This document shows, piece by piece, positions 27,349 to 36,823 of a DNA stretch of 64,000 nt; within the stretch, counting starts at the first letter, position 1; every line of letters starts with the position of its first letter. The notes under the pieces are model-generated. The model worked only from the letters and a program-made list of their open reading frames with translations. It made no database searches and was not told where the DNA came from. Origin of the DNA: Lachnospiraceae bacterium (lineage in GTDB: Bacteria > Bacillota > Clostridia > Lachnospirales > Lachnospiraceae); assembly GCA_022796795.1 (NCBI GenBank), contig JAAWJI010000008.1, positions 1 to 64,000 on the forward strand, read 5' to 3'. Both the position numbers and the translations under genes were made by a program.

Positions 27349-27491
27349 AGGGCAAAGAAGTCATCGACATTTCGACGGCATCCGTCAAAAATCAAGAAAA
27401 ACTTCATTTTTAAAGTATATACAAGGATTGTTTTTTGTGATAGTATATAGTTTGATGTACTTTGGTTGAAAGAGAAAAGTGGAGGAACTTT

Positions 27492-27743
27492 ATGAAGTCG
27501 AAAAACGGGTGGGTGCTCCTGGTAATGCTGCTGTCCGGTATTGTGCTGGGCGGGTTTATCGGGATGCTGACCGCAAACGTTTCGGGGCTGTCATGGCTGA
27601 ATTATGGGCAGAGCTTTGGGCTGGAAAATCCCATTGTGCTGGACCTGGGGCTTTTGGTGCTGACCTTTGGCCTGAGTATCCATATTTCCATTGCCAGTAT
27701 CATCGGTGTGGTTCTTGCCATTGTGATTTACAGGAAGCTGTAG
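27492..27743 (+). CDS. DUF4321 family small membrane protein
   Basis: An 83-residue protein with a helix at about 6-26, a glycine-rich loop, and a second hydrophobic stretch at about 48-78. It matches the DUF4321 group conserved next to radC and mreB in Clostridia. It has no known activity; a link to cell-envelope growth is suggested only by location. The start is ATG 27492, 8 bp after GTGGAGG. Confidence 0.75.
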   Translation: MKSKNGWVLLVMLLSGIVLGGFIGMLTANVSGLSWLNYGQSFGLENPIVLDLGLLVLTFGLSIHISIASIIGVVLAIVIYRKL

Positions 27744-27793
27744 CTTCCCTTCGTTTCCAAAGAGCAGTTGAGGGCCCGGCGGAAAGGAAAAGA

Positions 27794-28492
27794 ATGAGAG
27801 AAGGACAGACCATGAAGGAGCTGCGCCCGGAGGAGCAGCCCTACGAAAAATGCCTGCAAAAAGGAGCGGAATATCTGACGGACACAGAGCTTTTGTCGGT
27901 GATTATCCGCACAGGCGTGCCGGGCGTTTCCGCTTATGAACTGGCGGGGAAAATTCTCAGAAAGGCAGATTCCTATCAGGGACTCAGGGGAATCCGCCAT
28001 CTGACACTGGATGAACTCCAGTCCATCCGGGGAGTGGGCCGGGTGAAAGCCATACAGGTAAAATGCATTGCAGAGCTTTCCCGGCGGATCGCTAAATCCA
28101 CGGCTGCCTGCCAGGTGCGATTGTCTACGCCCTCCTCGGTGGCGGAATACTTTATGGAGGACATGCGTCACGAGGAACAGGAACAGTTGGTGCTCCTTAT
28201 GGTCAATACGAAAAACTGTATACTAAAAGAAAAAATGATTTTTAAGGGAACCGTGAATTATTCCTGCGTGTCGCCCCGGGAGATTTTTATAGAGGCTGTC
28301 AGGGCCAGAGCCGTACATATTGTGCTTGTGCACAATCATCCCAGCGGAGATCCCACTCCCAGTGAGGAGGATATTCTCATGACCCGGCAGGTGCAGGAGG
28401 CAGGAGAGCTGATTGGGATTACACTTCTGGACCACATTATTATCGGGGACAACTGTTATGTCAGTCTGAAGGAAAAAAAGCTTTTGCCTTGA
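27794..28492 (+). CDS. radC: RadC family JAMM-domain protein
   Basis: A 232-residue protein with an N-terminal helix-hairpin-helix (LDELQSIRGVGRVKAIQVK) and a C-terminal JAMM/MPN+ metal site HNHPSGDPTPSEED. Despite the name, a DNA-repair role has been questioned, and the exact function is uncertain. Two starts are possible: ATG 27794 (AAAGGA) and ATG 27812 (AAGGA, starting MKELRPEE). A longer reading frame that overlaps DUF4321 has no merit. It precedes mreB as in most Firmicutes. Confidence 0.92.
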   Translation: MREGQTMKELRPEEQPYEKCLQKGAEYLTDTELLSVIIRTGVPGVSAYELAGKILRKADSYQGLRGIRHLTLDELQSIRGVGRVKAIQVKCIAELSRRIAKSTAACQVRLSTPSSVAEYFMEDMRHEEQEQLVLLMVNTKNCILKEKMIFKGTVNYSCVSPREIFIEAVRARAVHIVLVHNHPSGDPTPSEEDILMTRQVQEAGELIGITLLDHIIIGDNCYVSLKEKKLLP

Positions 28493-28524
28493 AATCAGAA
28501 TTACTGAAGGAAGGAAGAGAAAAC

Positions 28525-29532
28525 ATGGCAGTACAATGCTTTGGTTGTGATTTAGGTACTAATACGATTAAAATATACAGCAGAGAGTCGGATTCCATTT
28601 TCTGCCAGAAAAATATGGTGGCAATCGAGGAAAAGAAAGGAATGATTGCTTATGGGGATGAGGCTTACGATATGTATGAAAAAGCTCCGTCCAATATTAA
28701 CGTGCTGTATCCCATGGCTTTCGGAACTGTTGCCAGCATTACCTATATGCAGGAGTTTCTCCGGGCCTTTCTGGAGGATCACGCAAAAGGGCCTTTAAAG
28801 GGGGCGGATTTCTATATGGCTCTGCCCACAGATGTACAGGACCGGGTATTCTCCACCCTGGTACAGGGCATGGGACTGAAATCCAAGCATGTGTGCATGG
28901 TAGACAAGCCGGTGGCGGCAGGTCTGGGCCTTGGTCTGGACGTAACCCAGGCCCAGGGCGTCATGCTGGTGGATGTGGGGGCGGATACCACGGAGATTTC
29001 TATACTCTCCCTGGGAGGAACCGTGACCAGCAAGCTCATTAAGATGGGCGGAAATAAAATGGATGAGGCTATAGCCGGCGCGATCCGCCGGGAATTCGGT
29101 TATTATATTGGAGGAAAAACAGCGGAGCTTCTCAAGCGGGAGCTGGGCTATGTGCCGGGAAGCTCGGATACGAAAATGGAGATCTGCGGCCGCAATATGG
29201 CTCTGGGACTTCCGGCGCTCCTGGAGGTAAACGGGGATTTTGTGGCGGATTCTATACAAGAACAGCTAAAAACCATTGTGGATGCCATTAAGATGATTTT
29301 GGAGCGCACGCCGCCGGAGCTGGGCGTGGATATTATCCGCAACGGAATTTTCCTCACGGGAGGAGTGGCCAATCTTACCGGATTGGACGGGCTCATTGCC
29401 GCCTCCACCAATATTAAGGTCAACACGGTGGAAAAGCCGGAGGAATGCGTGGCCCGGGGATTATCTCGGATCATCAACGAAAAGGAATTCCGGGACCTGA
29501 CTTTTATCACCAAGGAACAGGCCTACAGTTAA
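28525..29532 (+). CDS. mreB: Rod shape-determining protein MreB
   Basis: A 335-residue bacterial actin. Phosphate-1 loop DLGTNTIKIY (about 8-17), phosphate-2 VDVGADTTEISIL and adenosine motif LTGGVANLTGLDG are all present. It forms membrane-associated filaments that direct the elongasome with MreC, MreD, RodA and a class B PBP, all encoded just downstream. The start at ATG 28525 has GGAAGGAAG upstream. The first gene of the morphology operon proper. Confidence 0.95.
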   Translation: MAVQCFGCDLGTNTIKIYSRESDSIFCQKNMVAIEEKKGMIAYGDEAYDMYEKAPSNINVLYPMAFGTVASITYMQEFLRAFLEDHAKGPLKGADFYMALPTDVQDRVFSTLVQGMGLKSKHVCMVDKPVAAGLGLGLDVTQAQGVMLVDVGADTTEISILSLGGTVTSKLIKMGGNKMDEAIAGAIRREFGYYIGGKTAELLKRELGYVPGSSDTKMEICGRNMALGLPALLEVNGDFVADSIQEQLKTIVDAIKMILERTPPELGVDIIRNGIFLTGGVANLTGLDGLIAASTNIKVNTVEKPEECVARGLSRIINEKEFRDLTFITKEQAYS

Positions 29533-29545
29533 AGACAGGTGTACT

Positions 29546-30403
29546 ATGAAAAAGAGAAATAAAGTTTCCATTCCGGCCCGCTATGTGTTTGCGGGACTGG
29601 CAATGGGGTGCATCCTTCTCATGGGGATATCCTTTACCACCGGATTTTCCGGAGGATTTGTAAATACGGCGGCTGGATATCTCTTTGTTCCCATTCAGCG
29701 GGGACTGAGCAGCGCCGGGAGCTGGCTTCGGGACAAGACGGACAATTTTGAGGCCCTGCAGGCGGCCCAGGAGGAAAATGAACGGCTGCAGGCTCAGATC
29801 GATGAGCTGATTATGGAAAACAGCCAGCTGCAGCAGGACCGCTATGAGCTTTCCGAGCTGAGAACCCTCTATGATCTGGATGAGAATTACAGCGATTACG
29901 ACAAAGTAGCTGCCCGGATTATCGGAAAAGATGCCGGGAACTGGTTCAGCACTTTTCTCATTGACAAGGGCTCGGAAGACGGCATTGCCGAGGGCATGAA
30001 TGTGATTGCAGGCAGCGGCCTGGTGGGGATTGTGACTAAGGTGGGAAAGAACTGGGCTCAGGTTCGGTCCATTATCGACGACGCCAGCAATGTGTCGGCT
30101 ACCGTTCTGTCCACCTCGGACTCCTGTTTTGTTAACGGGGATCTGCAGCTGATGAACGAGGGGGTGATCCGCATTACCCAGCTGAAGACCGACGAGGGAG
30201 CGGTAAACAAGGGGGACAAGGTATTGACCTCCCATATCAGCGACAAATATCAGGAGGGAATCCTCATCGGTTATGTGGATGAGGTGACCCTGGATTCCAA
30301 TAATTTGACATACTCCGGAACCCTGACGCCGGCAGTGGATTTTGAATATCTGCATACGGTGTTGGTGATTACGGAGCTAAAGCAGACAGCAGAGAGCGAA
30401 TAG
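29546..30403 (+). CDS. mreC: Rod shape-determining protein MreC
   Basis: A 285-residue bitopic protein: cytoplasmic basic start, membrane helix at about 14-34, coiled coil at about 68-100 (rich in QAAQEENERLQAQIDEL) and the extracellular beta-barrel domain. It links MreB to PBP2 outside the membrane. It starts 13 bp after mreB. Confidence 0.95.
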   Translation: MKKRNKVSIPARYVFAGLAMGCILLMGISFTTGFSGGFVNTAAGYLFVPIQRGLSSAGSWLRDKTDNFEALQAAQEENERLQAQIDELIMENSQLQQDRYELSELRTLYDLDENYSDYDKVAARIIGKDAGNWFSTFLIDKGSEDGIAEGMNVIAGSGLVGIVTKVGKNWAQVRSIIDDASNVSATVLSTSDSCFVNGDLQLMNEGVIRITQLKTDEGAVNKGDKVLTSHISDKYQEGILIGYVDEVTLDSNNLTYSGTLTPAVDFEYLHTVLVITELKQTAESE

Positions 30404-30419
30404 AGAAGGAGGACTTTGG

Positions 30420-30941
30420 ATGCGGCGAAAGCTTATGGTGCTTTTGTTGATTATAGTTTGCTTTGTTCTGCAAAATACCGTGTTTCAGGCCCTGGCCCTG
30501 GCGTCTGTATCCCCCAATTTACTGCTGGTGGTGACGGCTTCCCTGGGGCTTATGCGGGGGGAAAAGGAAGGGCTTCTCACCGGTTTTTTCTGCGGGATGC
30601 TCATGGATATTTTTTATGGAAGAATTCTGGGCTTTTACGCCCTGATTTATCTGTTTATCGGATACGGCAATGGGATTTTTCACCGACTGTATCTGGACGA
30701 GGATATTAAGCTTCCCATGGTATGGATTGCCTTTAGCGATCTGGCCTATGGGCTTTTGCTGTATTTTTTCCTCTTTATGTTTCGGGGGAGGTTTGATTTT
30801 GTCTACTATCTGATACACATTATTATTCCGGAATTGATTTACACGGTAGTGGTGACTCTGGGACTGTACTGGCTGATCCGTCGGATTAACCAGTGGCTGG
30901 AAAAGCATGAGGAGGATCTGCCGGTTACAGAGGAGATTTAA
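30420..30941 (+). CDS. mreD: Rod shape-determining protein MreD
   Basis: A 173-residue integral membrane protein with about five helices and the typical MreD features GLMRGEKEGLLTGFFCGMLMD and FYGRILGFYAL. It completes the mreBCD elongasome core. GGAGG precedes the ATG, and the stop lies 2 bp from the next start, so translation is coupled. Confidence 0.92.
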   Translation: MRRKLMVLLLIIVCFVLQNTVFQALALASVSPNLLLVVTASLGLMRGEKEGLLTGFFCGMLMDIFYGRILGFYALIYLFIGYGNGIFHRLYLDEDIKLPMVWIAFSDLAYGLLLYFFLFMFRGRFDFVYYLIHIIIPELIYTVVVTLGLYWLIRRINQWLEKHEEDLPVTEEI

Positions 30942-30943
30942 CA

Positions 30944-33832
30944 TTGTTTGATGATATCAGAAGTGCAATTTGGAACTTTATGAAATCCAGGACCTTTTTT
31001 CTGATGGTGGTCTTTATTATACTCTTTTCCATTCTGCTCCAGCGGGTTTTTTATCTGCAGATTGTGCGGGGCGGGGAGTATCAGGACAGCTTTGTACTAA
31101 AGACAGAGAAACAGATCAGTCTGTCCAGTACCCGGGGAAATATTTATGACCGCAACGGAAAGCTTCTGGCCTACAGCGAGCTGTCTTACTCGGTGACCAT
31201 TGAGGACAACGGCAGTTACGTCAACAACAATACGAAAAATGCCAAGCTTAATGAGACCATATACCGCCTGATTCAACTGGTGGAGAGAAACGGGGACAGC
31301 ACCATTCACGATTTTGGAATTCTCTATGAGAACGGACGTTATGTGTTTTCTCAGGAGGGAACAGCGCTTTTGCGATTTAAAGCCGATGTTTATGGGCATC
31401 CTAAAATTAGCGAGCTGAAAGCCTCTCAGGAGCTGGCTACGCCGGATGAAATGATGGAGTACCTGTGCGGCGAGAAGAATTTCGGGCTGCCCGATTCCTA
31501 TACGGAGGAGGAGAAGAAGAAATACGGCATTTCCGTGGACGGCTATACGCCGGAGGAGAAGCTTAAGATTCTCAATATCCGAAACGCCATGTTCTCCAAC
31601 AACTATCGCCGCTATGTGGCGACTACGGTGGCCACCGGCGTGTCCCAGGAGACCGTGGCGGCCGTTCTGGAGAACCAGGACACTCTGCAGGGGGTGGACA
31701 TTGCCCAGAGCAGTATCCGGGTTTATCCGGAGAGCAAATATTTCGCCTCTATTATCGGCTATATCGGAAAGGCCTCCCAGGAGGAGCTGGACGAGCTGCA
31801 GCTGAAGGACGAGACCTATGAGCTCAACGATATTATCGGAAAGTCCGGCATCGAGCAGTATATGGAGCTGGAGCTTCAGGGAACCAAGGGCCATGAGACC
31901 ATGTATGTGGACCGTATGGGAAAGGTGCTGGAGGTGACGGAGAGCGTCATGCCTGTGCCGGGAAATGATCTGTATCTGACTATCGACGCGGACCTGAATA
32001 TTGCTGTTTATCGCATCATTGAACAGGAGCTGGCGGGAATTCTGCTGTCCAAGATCCGAAATATGAAGGAATATATACCGGGGGAGAGAGACGGCCCCTC
32101 ATCGATTCTGATTCCCATTTACGATATTTACAATGCCATGATTGCCAACAATATTCTGGACAGCGCTCATTTTAGGGAGCCGGACGCCACAGAGCTGGAA
32201 AAAAGCGTGTATGAGCGTCTGAAGAGCCGAAGAGAGAGTGTGTTGAGCGCGTTGGAAGCGCAGCTGATGGCGGATCATCCCCTGGCCTATAAGGATCTGT
32301 CCAAGGAGATGCAAAATTATATGAGTTATGTGGTGTCGGATGTGCTTATGGGAGATAACCAGGTTCTCATGCAGTCCCAGGTGAACACCTCCGATGAAAC
32401 CTATATCCGCTGGACCAAGGAAGAGGTCATCAGTCTGAAGGAGTATCTTCAGTATGCCATTTCTATGAACTGGATTGATGTGACGCGGGTCGCCAGCGAT
32501 AACCCGTACATGAATTCCCAGGAAATCTACGAGGCTGTGCTGGATTTTATCCGGGATTATCTGGAAACAGATTCTGCCTTTGAGAAAATGCTGTATAAAT
32601 ATATGCTGTTGGACGATGTTTTGACCGGCAGTGAAATTTGTCTTTTATTATATGACCAGAATGTGTTAGAATATAATGAGGAGCTGGTAACCAAACTTCA
32701 AAACGGCAGTCTGTCTGCCTATACTTTTATGACGGACCGGATTCGGGAGCTTTCCATTACGCCGGGGCAGCTGGCTTTGGATCCTTGCAGCGCGGGCTGT
32801 GTTATCACAGATGTAAATACCGGAGATGTGCTGGCCCTGGTGGATTATCCGGGCTACGATAATAACCGTCTTACCAATACCGTGGACGCCGCCTATTTCA
32901 ACCAGCTTTTGAAGGATTCGGCCACGCCCTTTGTAAACCGAGCCGCCCAGGAGACCACGGCGCCTGGTTCCACCTTTAAACCACTGGCAGCCATCGCCGG
33001 TCTGGAGGAGGGAGTGATTACCACCACGGAGACCATTGCCACCAAGGGCCTTTACGATACGGTTACGCCCTCCAAGACCTGCTGGATCTATACCCAGTAT
33101 GGAGGCAGCCATGGCGGTGAGAATGTGACAACGGCAATCCGGGATTCCTGCAACTACTTTTTCTATGAGGTGGGATACCGGCTCTCCGGAGGGAAAAACG
33201 GTAGCTTTTCCAATGAAAAGGGATTGGCAGTGTTTGATAAGTATGCCCATATGTTTGGGCTGGGAGATCCCTCCGGTGTGGAGATTTCCGAGCGGTCCCC
33301 CCAGATTTCCGACGAGCTGCCCATCGATACGGCCATTGGACAGGGAACCAACAACTATACGCTGACCCAGCTGGTCCGTTATGTGACGGCCCTGGCCAAC
33401 GAGGGAACCTGCTACAATATTACGCTTCTGGATAAGCTGACCGATTCGGAAGGACAGCTGGTGGAGGATTATCAGGCGGATATCTTTAACCAGGTAGAGC
33501 TTAATCCTGAAACCTGGAATGCAGTGCGCTCCGGCATGCGTCTCATGGCGGAGAATAACAAAACGCTGCAGAGCCTGGGCATTTCCATGGCGGGCAAAAC
33601 GGGTACGGCAGAGCAGTCGAAGCGACGGCCCAACCATGCGCTTTTTGTGGGGTTTGCTCCCTACGATCAGCCGGAGATCGCCATTGCCACCCGAATTGCC
33701 AATGGCTATACCTCCTCCAACTGCGTGGAGATTTCCGCGGAGGTGCTGAAATATTACTATGACCTGGAAGATGAGGAGACACTGATTACGGGAGTGGCCA
33801 GCGAAGCCACCAATGTGACCATTCTGGATTAG
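30944..33832 (+). CDS. Class B penicillin-binding protein (PBP2-like) with large internal insertion
   Basis: A 962-residue transpeptidase that cross-links peptidoglycan during elongation. A membrane helix at about 16-36 is followed by the dimerisation domain (STRGNIYDRNGKLLAYSE), then the catalytic domain with Ser676 in GSTFKP, SCN near 735 and Lys885 in KTGTAEQ. Between the usual boundary near residue 375 and DPCSAGCVITDVNTGDVLAL near 611 lie some 235 extra, mostly helical and charged residues, which explains the length over the usual 600-700. It starts with TTG behind GAGGAG. Its place after mreD points to the elongasome; no beta-lactam specificity can be inferred. Confidence 0.92.
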   Translation: MFDDIRSAIWNFMKSRTFFLMVVFIILFSILLQRVFYLQIVRGGEYQDSFVLKTEKQISLSSTRGNIYDRNGKLLAYSELSYSVTIEDNGSYVNNNTKNAKLNETIYRLIQLVERNGDSTIHDFGILYENGRYVFSQEGTALLRFKADVYGHPKISELKASQELATPDEMMEYLCGEKNFGLPDSYTEEEKKKYGISVDGYTPEEKLKILNIRNAMFSNNYRRYVATTVATGVSQETVAAVLENQDTLQGVDIAQSSIRVYPESKYFASIIGYIGKASQEELDELQLKDETYELNDIIGKSGIEQYMELELQGTKGHETMYVDRMGKVLEVTESVMPVPGNDLYLTIDADLNIAVYRIIEQELAGILLSKIRNMKEYIPGERDGPSSILIPIYDIYNAMIANNILDSAHFREPDATELEKSVYERLKSRRESVLSALEAQLMADHPLAYKDLSKEMQNYMSYVVSDVLMGDNQVLMQSQVNTSDETYIRWTKEEVISLKEYLQYAISMNWIDVTRVASDNPYMNSQEIYEAVLDFIRDYLETDSAFEKMLYKYMLLDDVLTGSEICLLLYDQNVLEYNEELVTKLQNGSLSAYTFMTDRIRELSITPGQLALDPCSAGCVITDVNTGDVLALVDYPGYDNNRLTNTVDAAYFNQLLKDSATPFVNRAAQETTAPGSTFKPLAAIAGLEEGVITTTETIATKGLYDTVTPSKTCWIYTQYGGSHGGENVTTAIRDSCNYFFYEVGYRLSGGKNGSFSNEKGLAVFDKYAHMFGLGDPSGVEISERSPQISDELPIDTAIGQGTNNYTLTQLVRYVTALANEGTCYNITLLDKLTDSEGQLVEDYQADIFNQVELNPETWNAVRSGMRLMAENNKTLQSLGISMAGKTGTAEQSKRRPNHALFVGFAPYDQPEIAIATRIANGYTSSNCVEISAEVLKYYYDLEDEETLITGVASEATNVTILD

Positions 33833-33864
33833 CAGGAAATGAGAAAAGGGAAAAGAGGAAACAC

Positions 33865-34542
33865 ATGAAACAGTCTGTTGTGATCAAAAGCAGTAAATCA
33901 GGCCTGATTGTTATTTTGGATGAAGCCCTTCCCTTCGGGGAGCTGGAGCAGGAGGTGGCAGAGAAATTTCGAACCTCGGCCAAGTTTTTTAAAAATGCCC
34001 AGATGGCGGTTACCTTCCGGGGACGGAATTTGTCCCAGGAGGAGGAGCTTGCCCTGGTACAGTCCATTACACAGAATGGTGAGATCGAGATTATGTGTGT
34101 GATGAATGAGGATGAGCTCACCGAGGAGGCTATGCGGCAGGCTGTGGAGAACCATGCATCTGTGGGAAGCCAGGATGGAAAATTTTACAAGGGCACTCTG
34201 CGCTCCGGACAGGTGCTGGAGTCTGAGACCAGCATTATCATCCTGGGAGATGTAAATGCCGGAGCAAAGGTGGTTTCCAAGGGGAATGTGGTGGTGCTGG
34301 GCACCTTAATGGGCACCATCTATGTAGGTGCGGCAGGTAATGAGGACGCCTTTGTAGCGGCTCTTGTCATGGATCCTTTGCAGATTCGGATTGCGGATGT
34401 GATTGCGCGCCGGGCGGACAAGCAGCTGTCTTCTAAGGAAAAGAAAAAGCAGGAGGAAACCCCGAAAATCGCCTATGTGGAGGATGGGAATATCTACATT
34501 GAGCCCATTACCAGGGAGGTACTCAACGATATACGGATTTAA
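33865..34542 (+). CDS. minC: Septum site-determining protein MinC
   Basis: A 225-residue FtsZ inhibitor. An N-terminal domain is followed by the right-handed beta-helix C-terminal domain (TLRSGQVLESETSIIILGDVNAGAKVVSKGNVVVLGTLMGTIYVG), which binds MinD and dimerises. The minCDE genes follow the PBP gene within the same strand and with short gaps, so cell-shape and septum placement are genetically linked. Confidence 0.94.
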   Translation: MKQSVVIKSSKSGLIVILDEALPFGELEQEVAEKFRTSAKFFKNAQMAVTFRGRNLSQEEELALVQSITQNGEIEIMCVMNEDELTEEAMRQAVENHASVGSQDGKFYKGTLRSGQVLESETSIIILGDVNAGAKVVSKGNVVVLGTLMGTIYVGAAGNEDAFVAALVMDPLQIRIADVIARRADKQLSSKEKKKQEETPKIAYVEDGNIYIEPITREVLNDIRI

Positions 34543-34579
34543 ATAAAGATAGAAATCAGGAGTTTGGAGGAAACAATGT

Positions 34580-35365
34580 ATGAGTGAAGTAATTGTGATT
34601 ACATCAGGAAAAGGCGGCGTGGGAAAGACCACAACCACAGCCAATGTGGGAACAGGACTTGCGAAGCTGGATAAAAAGGTGGTTTTGATCGACACGGATA
34701 TCGGACTTCGCAACCTGGATGTGGTCATGGGGTTGGAAAACCGGATTGTCTATAATCTGGTTGATGTGGTGGAGGGAAACTGCCGGATTAAGCAGGCCCT
34801 CATCAAGGATAAGCGCTATCCAAATCTGTATCTTCTGCCCTCTGCCCAGACAAGGGACAAGACGGCGGTGAGTCCGGAGCAGATGAAAAAGCTTATAGAG
34901 GAGCTGCGGGAGGAGTTTGATTACATATTGCTGGACTGCCCGGCAGGCATTGAGCAGGGCTTTAAGAATGCCATTGCTGCCGCGGACCGGGCCTTGATCA
35001 TAACCACGCCGGAGGTTTCCGCGATTCGTGACGCGGACCGGATTATCGGTCTTCTGGAGGCCAACGATATCCGAAAGATTGATTTGGTGGTGAACCGTCT
35101 GCGCATGGATATGGTGAAGAGAGGCGATATGATGTCCATTGAGGACGTGGTGGATATTCTGGCCATTCATCTCATCGGCGCTGTGCCGGATGATGAGAAT
35201 ATTGTTATCTCCACCAATCAGGGAGAGCCTCTGGTAGGAGATTCTTCCATGGCAGGCACTGCCTATATGAACATCTGCAAAAGAGTAATGGGCGAAGAAG
35301 TACCTTTCCTGGATCTGAACATAAAGGAAGGCTTTCTCTCAAAACTGGGCAAACTGTTCAAATAA
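34580..35365 (+). CDS. minD: Septum site-determining ATPase MinD
   Basis: A 261-residue ParA/MinD ATPase. Deviant Walker A is GKGGVGKTT (about 10-18), switch I near DTDIGLRNLDVVMG, Walker B YILLDCPAGIEQGF. The C-terminus ends in an amphipathic stretch (FLSKLGKLFK) that serves as the membrane-targeting helix. It recruits MinC to membrane poles under MinE control. Confidence 0.96.
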   Translation: MSEVIVITSGKGGVGKTTTTANVGTGLAKLDKKVVLIDTDIGLRNLDVVMGLENRIVYNLVDVVEGNCRIKQALIKDKRYPNLYLLPSAQTRDKTAVSPEQMKKLIEELREEFDYILLDCPAGIEQGFKNAIAAADRALIITTPEVSAIRDADRIIGLLEANDIRKIDLVVNRLRMDMVKRGDMMSIEDVVDILAIHLIGAVPDDENIVISTNQGEPLVGDSSMAGTAYMNICKRVMGEEVPFLDLNIKEGFLSKLGKLFK

Positions 35366-35382
35366 TCAGGGAGGAAGCATAT

Positions 35383-35661
35383 ATGGCGTTAATGGATTTT
35401 TTTAAGAAGAAAAACTCCAGTGAAGTGGCAAAGGACCGGCTAAAGCTTTTGTTAATCTCAGACCGGACCACCTGCTCTACAGAGGTTATGGAGTTAATTA
35501 AGAACGACATTATTAAGGTAATCTCCAAATACATGGAGATTGACAGCGATGGACTGGACATTCAGATTACCCAGACGGATTCCGAGGACGGATTGGGACG
35601 GGTGCCGGCATTGTATGCCAATATTCCTATTCGGGATATGAAAAAGAATGTCCGGAATTAA
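35383..35661 (+). CDS. minE: Cell division topological specificity factor MinE
   Basis: A 92-residue MinE. It begins with an amphipathic FFKKKNSSEVAKDRLKLLL segment that contacts MinD and membrane, followed by the beta-strand dimer domain. Its presence means a Min oscillator of the E. coli type rather than a DivIVA/MinJ-based one, consistent with the lack of DivIVA in this window. It starts 17 bp after minD. Confidence 0.94.
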   Translation: MALMDFFKKKNSSEVAKDRLKLLLISDRTTCSTEVMELIKNDIIKVISKYMEIDSDGLDIQITQTDSEDGLGRVPALYANIPIRDMKKNVRN

Positions 35662-35675
35662 AAGGAACGTGGTCT

Positions 35676-36806
35676 ATGTTTAAACGGTATGAGCTTCGAA
35701 ACTTCCGGTTCCGGCTTCTGTTCTATGTGTACGCCATCACGTCCATTGGCGTTTTGCTGGTGGGAAGCGCGGAGAAGGCGTATCAGAGCCGTCAGCTCAT
35801 GGGAATGATACTGGGCACGGCGGCAATGCTGGTGGTGGCATTGGTGGATTATACCTGGGTTTTGAAATTTTACTGGCTGATTTATATTTTTAATATTGTA
35901 CAGCTATTGCTGGTGAAGATCCCCATTCTCAATGTGGAGATTCTGGGCAAAAACGTTAAGGGCGCCACCCGCTGGATCGAATTTCACGGTTTTCAGTTTC
36001 AGCCTTCGGAGCTGAGCAAGTTATTGTTGATTCTCTTTTTCGCCAGATTTTTCGAGCGTTTCAGAGAGCAGCTGAACACCTGGAAGATCCTGGGACTCAC
36101 GGCAATTTTGGCAGGAGTTCCCTTGTTTATCATTGTAGAGCAGCCAGATCTGTCTACTACCATTTCGGTGACGGTGATCTGCCTCATTGTACTCTATGCG
36201 GCGGGGCTGAGCTATAAAATTATTGGAGCTGCCGTGGCTGTGGCAGTGCCCTCCATTATTATTTTTCTGGGGATTATTTTTCAGCCGGATCAAACGCTGC
36301 TGGACGGCTATCAGCTTCGTCGGATTATGGCGTGGCTTCAGCCTATGAATCCGGAATATGCAGATGATATTTATCAGCAGCAGAACTCGATTATGGCCAT
36401 TGGATCCGGCCAGCTGACAGGCAAAGGGCTCAATAACAATCTGGTTTCCTCCGTGAAAAACGGCGGATTTGTGGCGGAGCCTCAGACGGATTTTATCTTT
36501 GCCATTGCCGGTGAGGAGCTGGGATTTATCGGATGTGCAACAATCATTTTACTATTGATGCTGATTGTGATAGAATGTATATGGATAGGGAGAAGATCAA
36601 GAGAATTTTCGGGAACCTTGATCTGTTGCGGCATCGCCGGCTACATTGGATTTCAGGGGTTTGTAAATATCTGTGTGGCTACAGGGCTGATGCCCAATAC
36701 GGGAATCCCGCTTCCGTTTGTCAGCTATGGAATGACTTCCATGGTGACGCTGTTTCTATGTATCGGGTTTGTACTGAATGTGGGCCTGCAGCCCAAAAAA
36801 TATTAA
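35676..36806 (+). CDS. rodA: FtsW/RodA/SpoVE family peptidoglycan polymerase, RodA-like
   Basis: A 376-residue SEDS protein with about ten membrane helices. Conserved blocks are KGATRWI, FQPSELSKLLLILFFARF and, near the C-terminus, GLMPNTGIPLPFVSYG. It polymerises lipid II glycan strands with a class B PBP; genomic partners here are the PBP at 30944-33832 and mreBCD, so RodA is preferred over FtsW. It follows minE by 14 bp. Confidence 0.93.
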   Translation: MFKRYELRNFRFRLLFYVYAITSIGVLLVGSAEKAYQSRQLMGMILGTAAMLVVALVDYTWVLKFYWLIYIFNIVQLLLVKIPILNVEILGKNVKGATRWIEFHGFQFQPSELSKLLLILFFARFFERFREQLNTWKILGLTAILAGVPLFIIVEQPDLSTTISVTVICLIVLYAAGLSYKIIGAAVAVAVPSIIIFLGIIFQPDQTLLDGYQLRRIMAWLQPMNPEYADDIYQQQNSIMAIGSGQLTGKGLNNNLVSSVKNGGFVAEPQTDFIFAIAGEELGFIGCATIILLLMLIVIECIWIGRRSREFSGTLICCGIAGYIGFQGFVNICVATGLMPNTGIPLPFVSYGMTSMVTLFLCIGFVLNVGLQPKKY

Positions 36807-36823
36807 TATGGGGGTAAGAATGT

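Noticed and set aside
32666-33637. 323-codon antisense frame in the PBP gene
   Set aside because: Overlaps the catalytic domain with all transpeptidase motifs on the sense strand.
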